64,000 bases of DNA from positions 25,976,773 through 26,040,772 of the forward strand of contig NC_019879.2 in the NCBI RefSeq assembly GCF_002234675.1, written 5' to 3'. A program made the position numbers and the translations under genes. Positions 21,519 through 49,000 of this stretch are shown piece after piece. Within the stretch, counting starts at the first letter, position 1. Every line of letters starts with the position of its first letter. The notes under the pieces were generated by a model, which saw only the letters and a list, made by a program, of their open reading frames with translations, did not search any database and was not told where the DNA came from. The stretch is from Oryzias latipes. Taxonomy: Eukaryota; Chordata; Actinopteri; Beloniformes; Adrianichthyidae.

Positions 21519-24162
21519 TCAACTGTCCCTCCAGCTTTGTTCGACGATGGCGGACACGCGCTTCTCGTACTCCCGCTTGTTTTCCTGGTACAGCTGCGCC
21601 GCCTGACTGTTGGCTGGACTGTTGGGGTTCGGCTCGTCAAGCAGGGACTGAGGGGGGAGCGTTACGTTAAATATGAAACGGGGAAAAAAAAGTCACCCCC
21701 AGCTCATTTAGTGCCCTGTCTTTACCAAACACATGAAATATACAGCAACTCAACAACTAAACAATCTAAAAGCTGCGTTGTGGTTCATAAATAAGGGGAT
21801 TTGTCATTTTTAGACATTACTTTCAGCTTTTAGTTTACATTCTAGGAATTTACAGATTAGAAAATGAACATAAAATCCTTGTTTTTTTTGTGTAAAATTG
21901 CAACATCAATGAAACTGACAAAGCGGCTGCTTACCTGGATAGATGTAAGAATGGATGACACGTCATACGTGGGGCTCCAGCGGTTCTGTAAGATGTCTAG
22001 ACATATACTGCCGTCTGCATAGACTGGAAACAATAAAACAGAATATTATCATTGCAAACATTCGCCCAAGTGATGTTAAACCGTACCCCAAATGAAAATT
22101 TGAACCCACCATTTGGATGAAACATCTTTGACACGAATCGTACCGTGGGGGGTTTGTTGGGGTATTCTTCTGTGAATTCTACAATGAGTTTAAATGTACC
22201 TGAAGACAAAAATGAGATGCAGAAGCAGGACGTTAAAGCAACCAAACAGAGAAGAAACCTAAAAAAAAAAAAAAAAAGGGAAGTATAGGTAAAGCTACCT
22301 TAAATAAAACCCTGTTCAAGACCCACACCCATGAAAATGGTGTGGACATGTCCTTGAGACCTTTTTCTGATGACGTGGGACATTTATTTAAAAAAGTAAT
22401 TTAGCTCAAAATTACAGTCCTGAATATTTCTTTAATCTAATTGTTCTGAATCAGGAGCAGACAAAAAACATAGTGTAGTTGTTGCGTAGAAACGGCTTTG
22501 CGCCGTTTCTTATTCGTCCTCTTAAACGTCTTGGTTTTCCTCGTCTGAGCCCACATCTGGAGCTAAACGCTGGCGTTGGCTGGATAGCGCCAACATTGCT
22601 CGCCATTTTTGTTGCACCGGTAATATTAGGTTGGGGCTGTGAGCTAGCGGGAGAGAGTGTAAACAGAGAGCTGTAGCTTATGGGTGGTAGGAATAATAAT
22701 AATTAATAAAAATTGATACTTTATTCATCCCACAATGGGGAATTTCTTCTCTGCATTTTGACCCATCCCTATAACTAATTCTGTGTTCTGTTTCTTTTAA
22801 CATTTTGGTCAAACTCAACTAACAACAATATTTTATGATATATTGATCAAATTTTAATGTGCTAATTTCCATTATCTGCTGAAGTTAGAGGAAAACAACT
22901 TACGCTACTCCTTAAATATTGAGATAGTTAAATATTAAACTCATTTTATCTAAACAAAATTAAATTATTCCGACAGTAAGACACTCACCATCCTCAAATG
23001 GTGTTCCTTCGGGGCTGTAAGGTTAAAAATATGCAGTTTTGTCACTTATTTTACACACATATATACGTAACAATCAGAAAGTTTGAAATGCAGTTTTAGT
23101 TCTTACCCAAATATGACAGCATTCCAAACCATGATGTTATTTTCAGACGGGGCTCCGCTGACACCAGCTGGGGGGTCTTCTTGTAGCCTTTATAAACAAA
23201 ACAACACGGATCGTAGTCCTATGACTTATTTTTAGAAACTAGATGTGTTCAAGTCAGTGCAAAGAAAAGGCTTATCGCTGTTTCAACCAGTCAGGCCCAG
23301 GCAGATTTGAAGAAAAAGATGCTAAATATTACTGTCTAGGCAATGCTGAGGCTAAAGGATGATACGAATATTTTCTTTTCAGATCAGTTTGAAGATATTT
23401 GCTGCCATTTATCACAATAATACATTAAATGTTTGTAAAATACTTTCCAAAACAATTTTTAAAAAATGGCTCGTCTCAAAGTCCTGAGTTGATTAAGTCA
23501 AACGCAGAGATGTATCCGTTTCCTTTCTGGAAAGCTTAACAACAACACAGGCAGGTGAGCTATAGTTACTCGCAGCTTTAAATAAACAAACTGTATCTGG
23601 GGGGGACAAGGTGTTCCTTTGCCGCCGGAACAACCAGAAAGAAAAAGCAGCAGCCTCCAACACACCGCTACTGCTTCCGCTGACTTTAACGCTCGTGTGG
23701 GGAAAACATTTCCTCAAGTCGTGCTCCAAACGCTCAAAAAGATAGCACGGATTTGAACCAAAACGTGCTTTAAAGATGGCAGCAGGCGTAATGAACTCTA
23801 CGGTTAGTTGCATCAAACTGAAGTATTTAACATACATAGACGCTTCTGATCACTCTGCTGCAGGCGTTTAAATAAGAGACACCTTCCCCTTTTTTTTACT
23901 TACTCGGTTAACTTCGTTGATATTCGAGCATATTTTGGCGTCTGAATTTTTCAAAGGATATTAAATTGATCTATATTCGGTTTTTGGTAGCGTAAACGCT
24001 ACGTAAGCACAGTACTTGGTCACTGAAAGGCGACTAGCTTTATCAGGCTAACCAAACCAAGCTAGGCTATCAGTTCAACAGCGTTATCGTCATCGTCTCA
24101 GTCAGATCACCCACTCACCGTTTAAAATCCCTCATAAGTCTTCTTCTAGCCGGGGTGGACAT
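21519..24162 (-). CDS. ube2a: Ubiquitin-conjugating enzyme E2 A (RAD6)
   Basis: Six exons: 24119-24162, 23107-23187, 22989-23014, 22110-22199, 21935-22023, 21519-21647. They encode exactly 152 aa, the length of UBE2A/UBE2B. The start is [15 protein letters not shown]. The active-site region is [22 protein letters not shown] split over exons 4-5, with the catalytic Cys at 88 and the HPN motif just before it. VWNAVIF and [19 protein letters not shown] fit UBE2A better than UBE2B ([24 protein letters not shown]). The C-terminus WRDS mixes the two (A ends WRDC, B ends WNDS). RAD6 enzymes pair with RAD18 (PCNA ubiquitination) and RNF20/40 (H2B ubiquitination). The intact introns exclude a retrocopy. 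It is tail-to-tail with ing1. In human, UBE2A is X-linked and not beside ING1. Confidence 0.95.
22388..22690 (-). mobile_element. TTAA-type MITE, copy 4 (partial, reverse)
   Basis: Reverse-orientation fragment of the TTAA MITE in ube2a intron 3. It keeps the block read on the minus strand as CACCGGTGCAACAAAAATGG..., also seen at 27.7, 56.9 and 61.0 kb, and the GACGAGGAAAAC segment. Outer ends are poorly preserved. Confidence 0.65.
22712..22770 (-). repeat. LINE/SINE 3'-tail fragment
   Basis: TTTATTCATCCCACAATGGGGAA closely matches the 3' block of the LINE at 10005-10030, followed by TCTGCATTTTGACCCATCC. It looks like a very short 3' remnant of a retroposon, next to the MITE copy. Confidence 0.5.
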
Positions 24163-24500
24163 GCTTTACCCTCCGGAATGCGTAATAAAACAACTATTTT
24201 CTCGAAAGGAGGAGGTCTTAACACTAACAGAGTCGGAAAGGGATTGAAATTTTGACAAATTCACAGTAATCCGTATCACAAGAGCGACGTCTTCCGTCGT
24301 AGTCGCCAACCCCTCCGGTTAGCCCAGATAGACCAAGAGGACGATACCATTCAGACAGAGAGAGGGGGGGGGGGGGGCATGGATATTGTGTGAATCAAAA
24401 ACGTAGAAGGGTCAAAGATGCGTCGAAATATTTCTTAGTTATGAATTGAGAAATCGATTTTTAATATTTAACCTCACTTTAGTTTTTATAATTAAGTACT
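24163..24500. promoter_or_regulatory. ube2a: ube2a promoter region
   Basis: The 5' flank of ube2a includes a run of 14 G (24364-24377). No TATA box is seen at a convincing distance. This is an approximate call from position only. Confidence 0.35.
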
Positions 24501-25144
24501 TTTGAATGGAAACATTTTATCTCGCCACCCTTTTTTCTGGTGGAAGGAGTCATTCGGCACGGGGCGTACCGGAAGTGACGTAATGTTTGTGCAGCACTGC
24601 GTGGATGAAGGTCGGCTCTGGGAACAGGTGTGCTGTGTGTCTCCGCGTGAAGCTGCACTAAGGGACTCTGTCAAACTTGGAGCAGCTTTCCATAAATTTG
24701 GATTAATCAAAATACATCTTTATTACAGCGTTATCTAAAAATGTGGCTACAGGAGAGGAGAAAAATCCCCGAAAATCTGTGCAGTGAAGTGTGTTTTCTG
24801 CATATATTTGGAAGAAAAGAAATCCATACATATGCTTGGAAAATCTTTTAATTAACTTACAAAGATGAATCTTGACGTAGAGTTAAGGTCATGAAACAAA
24901 CAAAAAATAGCATTGGCAGTGCTTCATCAGACAATCTTTTGTTGTAGAGTATTTGAAACACAAATGTTTCTAAGCGTCATACATACACTTTTCCCTCAAA
25001 CAAAACACTTCAATACAAAATCGAGACCCATAAACAACAATTGCCCTTTTTAGGTATAACAAACATCATTGCACAACTGAAACACTTGATGGATTTAAGG
25101 CGGAGGAATGCTCAAACTCAATTCAGTCTACAGCCTTTTGTAGA
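24501..25144. other. Spacer between ube2a 5' end and ankrd10 3' end
   Basis: Holds the putative ankrd10 3' UTR (reading leftward), with a minus-strand AATAAA at 24719-24724. No other gene seen. Confidence 0.4.
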
Positions 25145-40300
<15,156 letters not shown>

Positions 40301-43068
40301 ACAGTTTAGAAAATATTTCAAAATAGGTTTTCATATATATGTAAAATACTTTTGGTTATTTCGCGCTGTTCATACTACTTGTCTGTTCTAATGTAATTTG
40401 TGTTATACTATGTTTGCATTAAATCACTTGAGGCAATGAAGCTTGAGATTATTTAAAAATAATAATATTTTCTTATTTCTTGGACTTCGTTTTGATAAAA
40501 CTACTTAAATGTATGCATCTTTTCAAATTTGTATTTAATTTTTTACTGTAAGACCACATCTGCTGGTGCCTTTACATCAAAAAGCCTCTGGACACATTAT
40601 CAGTGTTTCTGTTTTGGGGGCTTTCATCATCATACACCGTTCTCCAAGTGACTCCAAGCTGATCAGACCTCAGCTTGCATCCAGATGGCGAGCCAGCTGC
40701 CATGACTCCAAGGATCTCCTCTCCTGAACCATAGCAATCACAGCCAGTGGTTTGGATGCCTGCAGATGTGGTTGCAGAGGTTGCCTCCCTCTCAGCTTTG
40801 ACGAAAGCAATTGCCATATTAAAGCAGTGGTACAGCTCAGCACACTTCTCTGATTGTTGAAAAGACTGCAAGTGATGTAAAACCAGAACATGTCTTCCAT
40901 TTTAGCTTCTCTCAACACCATCATCTCAATTTAGCAGGTTTGAATTTTAATTTAAATGGTAAATGGCGTATACTTATATACGCTTAACTTCCTTCTGGAT
41001 CCACTGGCAACTTGGAAAGGAATCTGCTGTGGCTGTAAGATCATCAGTAAAACAATTTGCTGCTGATAAACATCTCCTCTTTGCTTGGCAGAGTTTCAAA
41101 CCCTGCATGTTTTTGCACACTTAACCACACTCACACTGCATACTCATTTGTTCAATGCCTTGGTTTATTGGGTCCAACAGACAGGGATGTCCCTCCAAAC
41201 CCTCATAGGTTTTTCTGTTACTTTTTTTTTTTTTTTTTTGGGGGGGGGGGGGGGGGCACGGATTCATACCCAATTTCTGTTTCTTTGTATGACGTAAAAT
41301 TAAACTGTATGTCGATGTGTTTATTACGACAGGAGAGGAACTATTTTCCTTCAATCAGAGACTTTATTTATGCAGCATTTTTCATCAACGTGCTGTCAAA
41401 CACAAGCTTGACATAAAAGACATACAGATGAGTTAAAATCATAAAAATTAGACACATTAGATTAAAAGCAACAACAATAAAAAAAAAGACAGACATGAAC
41501 TGGAGGGAAATGTGGCTGAAATTTGAGGAGGCACTGCATGGATTAAAAGATAGACCGAGAAAAAAATAAACAAATGATAAACTATAAAAGCAATAAAATA
41601 CTTAAAAACCAAATAAACAAGTTGATTAAATTATTTATTTAAAAGCTAACTTAAAAAAAGAGGTTTCTTTTATTTCCACAGAAGCAGAAACTCTCAGATC
41701 TTCAGGTACAAATGAGCACCACAGTACTGAAAGGAGGCCTCACCTTGAGTCCTAACTTGACCGCATGAGGAAATAAAATGTGGTTTAGTAATAAAAATTT
41801 AAAGGATGTTTGAGGAAAAAAATGGATGTTAGTGACAAGAAACAGTTGAGTGGTTGAAAAGCTGGGGAATAAAAAAAGAAGCTCTGGAGGAAACATAAAA
41901 ACTACCCATACTGTGCATGAGAATAAATTAATTTTACTAGATGATCACATATTATTTATTTATTTTTTACTAAAAAAGTGGACAACTTCTGTCATTTCTT
42001 TTTCAATGCCAAAAATTCTCAAGTTGACTGAAAAATAATCTTTTTGATTAAATCTTTAGTTCATAAATTCATTACCATTTAGAATTCAAAATGGAGGAAG
42101 TGCAAGAAACAGGTTTTAGTTGTCTTTTGTGTTTTTGCTGGTATTTCTAAAAGGCCAAAATCCTTTCTAAACTTTAGTTTACTTGGTCAATAAAATTGAT
42201 CAATATCTAGATATGTGCCTAAGCAAATTCTGTTTACAAACAATGTTAGCTTCTTAAGAGGTTAAAATAAAAAAAAAATAATGTCCAAGATTGTACTAAT
42301 ACATTAAAAACGCCCTTTATGTTTACACAGTACTTGCATTTAATATCACCATCAGACATGCTTTGAAACAAATTTATTTTTGATAAATATAACCAGAAAG
42401 TTAGTTTATAGTTTCAAAACGTCAGCCTTCGAAACATGATCATTTACAGTATCAATATAAATATTTTCAACCAAACTAAGCAATATAAGCTTCTTTAAAC
42501 ATGTTTTCACACATTTTGTAAAATCAGTAACCAGGAAGTTCTTTCTTCGCTTTCACACCACATTCAGGTTTCCTTAAAGTCAGAAAATTTTGTTTTGAAA
42601 ACAAATGTGAAGCGTCTCACATTATAGTCACAGTTACGTTTTTTTAAACCGTGGCAAAACATTTCAAACAATTTTAAAGTACCACCAGAAAAGTGCCAAT
42701 TAAAAGCTTTTTTTTAAACTATTTAAGAACTTTGGCAAAAATGACCTAATTTAAAAAGATAAAATGTAAAATTGGTTATTCTTCTCAAGAGTTAAACATC
42801 TTAAGAGTTAATGCAAATATACTCAAATACTTCAAGACAGCAAAGAGAAAAAGCCAGTGAGCGCTGTACTTTCTAATACTTAGACCTAAAGGAAACAAAA
42901 ACATTTTTTGGCTACCTTTAAAAGATACATTTTCTTTAATTTTCAAGTCCCCAAACCACAAAGGTGTGCAAAAAATGTTAAAAACCGATGAATATAGTAA
43001 ACAAGTTGTTGCTTGAATGTGCCATTCTCCAAGCATCGCCTCAGTTTTTCAACGTTCTGCTGCCCCCC
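40301..43068. other. Spacer between ankrd10 and esyt3
   Basis: No supported gene. A leftward open stretch (about 40572-40924) has no recognisable domain. A T-run followed by a G-run (41222-41256) and repeat-like debris near 40,960-41,420 suggest decayed mobile DNA. The esyt3 3' UTR occupies the right end. This is also where human-3q-type synteny meets human-13q34-type synteny. Confidence 0.45.
42373..42378 (-). terminator. Possible esyt3 polyadenylation signal
   Basis: Minus-strand AATAAA (TTTATT on plus) about 690 bp after the esyt3 stop. Other AT-rich candidates exist nearby, so the assignment is tentative. Confidence 0.35.
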
Positions 43069-46000
43069 TTAGATGGATTTCTTCAGCCCGGGGAGGGTGA
43101 GCTCGAACCTGCAAGAAAAGACAGAATATAATTCATTATTGCTGTGTTGGACTTAGACAGGGCCTGTGCACTCCCACCTGTTTCTGTGCAATCACGTTTT
43201 CTGCCCATGGCTAATCATGTCCCTCAAGTCAACAAGGTCGACTGACTTTTTTTCTCCCTCCGATTCATTTTTGTAAATAAAAAAAACAAACAATGGAATG
43301 GATTGCGACGTATTTATAAGACAGAAGCGTTTCAGACATCAAATCGAACCCATCAGCTCCTCAGGAGGCTTCAATAGGAAGGTCGCCTCAACATTAGGTG
43401 TTGGGATTTCCTATAAATATTTCTGTAGGCTTTAAATCAGCGTTGAAACAGATGGTTAAATTTTATTGAGTTGTACGTTAAAAGGTTTGGCCTGTTATAG
43501 GGCTGCTTGATATGATGAAAACTCGCGATATGCGATATTGGTGATTAATAATGCGATAACGATATAATTTGCGGTATATAAACAAATAGCAAAACAACCA
43601 AAAACATAATTTCCATTTCACTGCAACAGTTTAAAAATTATACTCCAAATGACCCTTGTCGACGTAGGAGGCAAACATCAAACATTAAAGGGCTCATCTG
43701 ACTGATCAACAACGTAAACGGGTCCTTCCGATTGGTTAAATGCATAAAGGGATTTATTTCATTTGTTCAATATTTCAAGCTGTCATGAGTTTGTTTTGGC
43801 ACATTTAAGGTAACCATTTATTGCGATTTTCGCCGTCTTTTGCGGTATGCATATTGCACAGCTTGATGTCGCGATAACGATACATTTGCGGTATATTGTG
43901 CAGGCCTAGCCTGTTACTTTATTTTTTAAAAAGATAAATCAAAGCCAGAGAGGTCAAATTAGAAGGAACTATTTTCATACTGTACCATTCTGAGATGCCG
44001 TTTTCCAGATCCACCTGTGAGAGATCTATTATCACCTGCAGACAGAAGAAACACACTCTGGAAAATCTGGAAGGACTTCAACTGATCCGAAAGAAGCATT
44101 AAACATCAAACAGACCCATCACCTACCGTGCCAATGTCCTTTATCTCCTTTCTATGAAACATCTTGTTATTTTTCACCGCCACATCCAACTTCCTGTTCA
44201 GGGCTTCTGTAAGGGGTACATCAAACTCAAACCTGCCAGGAAAAGACGTTTGACAGACGACATGAAAACCTGGCTCCTAAGAGGGAGATCTGAAAGATTA
44301 AAAAAAAAACTTTTCTGCTTACTTCTCATTGAAGGATGGGGACACGGTCTTCTTCTGGACGTGTGTCTTCTTGCGGTGAAGGAAGGCCTGATCAGGGAGC
44401 AGGTACAGGCGGACATACGAATCCGTGCCGTTCTCACTGCAGGGGAACAAGTCCCTTTTGGAGAAAACATAACAGTTTTTTTGGAAGGATTATTTTGAAG
44501 AAGACTACAATGAGGGATTTTTTTAGGACAAACCTGCAAGACTCCACAACCACCAGGAGTTTTTTTCGGAGCCCGGCGTAGCGTATGGTGAGTTTGATCT
44601 CTCCAAATGAGCCCTGATGATTCCTAATTGCCCTGCAGCCAGAAAAGAAACACACCATCTTTAAAATTTAAAATATTTTTGTAGTTTCTTCACTTAAATT
44701 CAGCACTAAACCTCTGACAAATTCGTGGAAGGAGGCAGACTTACTCGGGATAGGAAGCTCCGTCTAATAAGTCGAAGCGCGATGAAGCAAGGGAATTCTC
44801 CGACAGCAGGCTGCGAGAGTCGTACCGGCGCATGTTTGGAGTAGAGGGCTTCCCGGAGTCTGACGCTAAGGGGTGGGATTGGCGTGGGGTTGATGGGTCT
44901 TTTCTTGTGCCCTTGTCAAGAGGACGGGCAAAAGATGAGGCAGCAGCGTTGGTGGAAACGCCTCCATCATCTTTGGCTTGTGATGTCGGAGGTTCCTTTT
45001 GAGGAGTCGTTACAGTCGTTTTGGGTTTTTCCTCCATGGAAAGAATCTGTTGTGAGGTTGAAGATGTGATTCAGCATTTCTGAGATCTGTGAGACACAGA
45101 AAAACACACGGAGGGAAACTGATGGCTCACCCGAAGAGTTGCCTTCAGTTTGATTTCGCTTGTTGCTCCGGAGGACTCCAGCAGGAAGCGTTGGTCCAAA
45201 ACCATGTCAGGGATGTTGAAAAGGCGATTGAGAGGTAACTCGAGTTTACCCAGGGATGTCTTTTTGTCATACTCTTTGACCTGAACCAGAATAAAAGTAT
45301 TTGAGTGTGAACAGCACAATCTTTGATGTTTCGCTTCACAATACTTGACTATCATCCAACAGCAAAGACGCTTGGTCCAAATACAGCCATATCTGCCTTT
45401 AGGAGGAAAGGTTTGCACCAAAACTGCATTTTTTTGGGCCACAATTCCAACTAAACCAATGACACAGGAAGACCGAAATACTTCAAGAAATCACACAGAT
45501 GTACCAAAAAATTAGGGGTTCCATTCATCCATCTATCTTCAGAACCTGCTGGAGCCAACCCAGCTACTGTTGACGAAGGCAGGGTACACCCTGAACAGGT
45601 CAGCAGTCTGCAGCAGGGCCACACAACCACACACATGCACACCTAGGGGTAATTAATGGATACCTGGGAGATAGCTGGAAAAAACCCACGCATGCATAAG
45701 GAGAACATGCAAACAGAAAGGATCCAGCCAGGCTTTAAACCGGGGCCTTCTCGCTGTGAGGCAAGAGTGCCAACCACTGTGCCATCTTATTTAATCGCTC
45801 CACGGGTCACTTTCAAATGACCCCAGAATTCTATTTTCCGACACATTCAAGTGTCAACGTTTCTTCCACACCTGTGGATTTTTTTTTCTATTTGCCAAAT
45901 GAAGCAGCCCACCTCAGAAAGTGAAATCTAGTGTGGACCAAACAGCCCGATGTGAAAGCAGACACCAATGTTGTCTATTTGATCCCAATCAAACACATGC

Positions 46001-49000
46001 AGCTGTTAGAAAACAGAAGGTTTCATTTACTGAATCAGAGATTTCTGAGGTTTCTTTTCTAGCAAATGAGATCACCGAACATGATAAATATAAGCATTGA
46101 TGCTACAAAAATAGAATTAATTAAAACATAGGTTTGATACATTGATTTTATATATAAAAAAGGCTCAACTCACATGAATAATAAGCTCCTGTGTTTTTAC
46201 ATTTTGTACAAAGAAAGTGAAGCCCTCCCCCCATTCTGGGTCTTTATTTGCGTACACAACCTGAAAAAAGAGAAGAAAGGAGGATTTTAGTTTCAACAGA
46301 AAAACATCATAATGCATACCTGTATGAATCTGTCAGCATGAGAAAAGGTTTATTAAAGAAAGCAGCGGATTGAGGTTTAGTTCATAGATGTAACTGAGTG
46401 AAAACAGTACCTTGCTTTTCTTAACATCTTTGCCAACAGAAAACTCCACGTAAGAGTTCGGCCCGGATTTTGTCTTTGTGAGCTGAAACCAGAACAAACC
46501 AATGAGAAAAAATTAACAAGCAAATCAGCCATTTGTTCTCCTTTCATTGAGCTTTTGGATTCAGAACTCCCTGTACTTCTGTGGCTTCATCCCAAAACTG
46601 GATTGTTTTTTCACTTGGGTTTCTATTTGAGTTTTATTCATGTTAGTTTTTGTTTCATTATGTCAGGCTATGTTCACACTGCAGGCTGAAACAACCCAAT
46701 TCTGATTTTTTTGCCCCCATGCGACCTGTATCTGATCTTTTCAGAACAGTCTGAACGACACTGATCTAATCTTTTCAAATGCGACCCAGGCCACTTGGGT
46801 ATGTGGTCCTGAATCCGATACGTATCCGATCTTTTCAAATGCGACCTCCGTCTGAACGGCCAGCCCACATGTATCCGACCCGTACGTCATTGATACGCTA
46901 CATTGATACGCATGATGTTGAACATTTCCCGCAATTACTTTTTTCCCTTTCCGACCGTGGTCAGAAGTGCGGGGGACCGAAGGCGGATCCTCCTCCGGGG
47001 TTCACTTCCCCGTTCGGACCCTCAGATTCTCCAGAGCGGGTTAATAAAGAGTCAATAGCAGTTCTGCTGGGGGGAAGCCTTCTTTTATTACTGTTCTCCT
47101 TCCTCCGTAACACACAACATGAATGCACGCCCCCACTGCACCCCCCCCCCTTCTCTACCTCGCTGCACGTGCTCTCTCCTCTCTCTTACACACACGCGGG
47201 TGGCCCCAGCACATACACATCCCCATTCCACATCAGTGGGTACAGACGATCCTGGCTCCAATGCCTTCTTAAAATGAGAAGATTGTTATTGTGCTGGCTC
47301 TTTTGTAGAAAATAGATGTAATAATGCAGAAAGCGCTCCACTGTTGACAACACTGTTGTTGACATCCATTGCTAACATTAGCTACTTTCGCAAACAACAG
47401 CGACGTCGTTCCCCATTGAGTACTCTTCTGCGCATGCGGGTCACTTCTGGGTCATTTCACGGTCACACAGGAGATCACTAAAGTTTGCATTTAATTGGAA
47501 ATGTGAAGGGCCTTGCAAAGAAATTGAATTTTTTCCAAAAATCGGAATTGAGCACTAAGCCCTGCAGTGTGAACGTAGCCTTAGAAGCAGGGGGGTCTGG
47601 AGGGCATTCTGTGTATTTGATCATTTTGCTTTTTATTTTGTTATAAGCTTTTAAAACACTTCCTGTTATTCTTGCATTAAATTGCTTTATAAATAAAGTT
47701 TAAGTCTTGAATAAAGAAAGCCGATTGGAAACAACAGTGAATCGTTGGTGCTCTCCAGTTTGATCAGGTTATTTGCTACAAACTCATTTGCCTGTTTTGA
47801 CTTGCAAAGAAAGTTGCTTAGGAAATGCAACCCACGCATTTCTACAGCTTTCCATTATTAACTAAAAAGAAAAAAAGATCATTTTATATATAAACCAGTT
47901 GATTTTTACGCATTGTTTGTCACAGCAAAAATTAATTGGATCATTAAACTATTTTAAAATCAATATCCCACATGCATAAAAAGAAATGTAAAATGCAGTT
48001 TAGAAATTATAGAAAAGTGTCCAAACATGATCAGCATTTTGGGATTATTCCATTTCTTTCCTCTGAATAGATAAATTACATGTTAACAGCAAAAACCCAT
48101 GGTAAAAAGTGTCCTTTTTTGCATAAAATATTCAAACCAATAAAGGCTTTCCTTTTAATCTTTAGACAAAGTTTCTGGCGGTTAAGTTTCAAAACTAGAC
48201 AGTTTTGTTTGGCAGGTTTATCAACAGTGTGACTAGAAACGTACAATTGCTTCAAACAATACAAACAGCTAAAGCATAGCATTTTAAATCATTAATGGGT
48301 TGAAATCATTCCAGAAAAATAATTATTTTCCTTGACAATTTCAGTACTCCTCAACTTCTTTTTGATTTATGAGGAATGCAGTTCAGATTGTGACCAGCAG
48401 GAGGAGTTTTAGAGCTTTTAGAGCAGCTCAGCTGTTTCTTTTCAAGGACAAATCTGATCAGTTTCTTCTATTACTTTCGAAATTCCTCCATCAATCTTCC
48501 CTTCAGAGAACTATTTCTCCATTTCTTGGGGAATGCTGGAGGAGGAAATTCATAACAAACACCAGCTGGTAGCGGCACTCCCACCCACACAAGAAGACAG
48601 ACAAGCTTGTGCCAGATAAACTGGAAATACTAGCTTCAGAGGAGAGACAACAACCCAGCCGGACAGTTTGGATCAGTCAAAGTCCTTTTTCTAACCGGAT
48701 GCAAAAGGAAGAACTTGTGTAACGATTGCTCTTATCCAAACTCAACACATTTTAAATACTTTGGAGTTAAACTCTAACAATATGAATGAAAAAGTGGTTT
48801 GAGAAGTGTGATGCAACAGTTCTACAAAGGTGATTAAAATCAATAATATTAATATAGAAGCTTTGAAAGTTTTAACAAAATGAACAAAAAAAAATCCCTT
48901 TTGGTTTCATGTTTAAAAAGAAAATGTTTCTGCAAATCTGAAATACTATTATTTTTTGGATGTTTTCCACTCTTTTTCAGCTCAGTTCCTGCCTTTAACT

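Noticed and set aside
40572-40924. Leftward open stretch between ankrd10 and esyt3
   Set aside because: About 100 codons without recognisable similarity; nearby repeat debris makes a decayed mobile element more likely than a gene.
46779-47315. 178-codon plus-strand frame in esyt3 intron
   Set aside because: Lies wholly inside the long-TIR MITE, is low in complexity and lacks any transposase motif.
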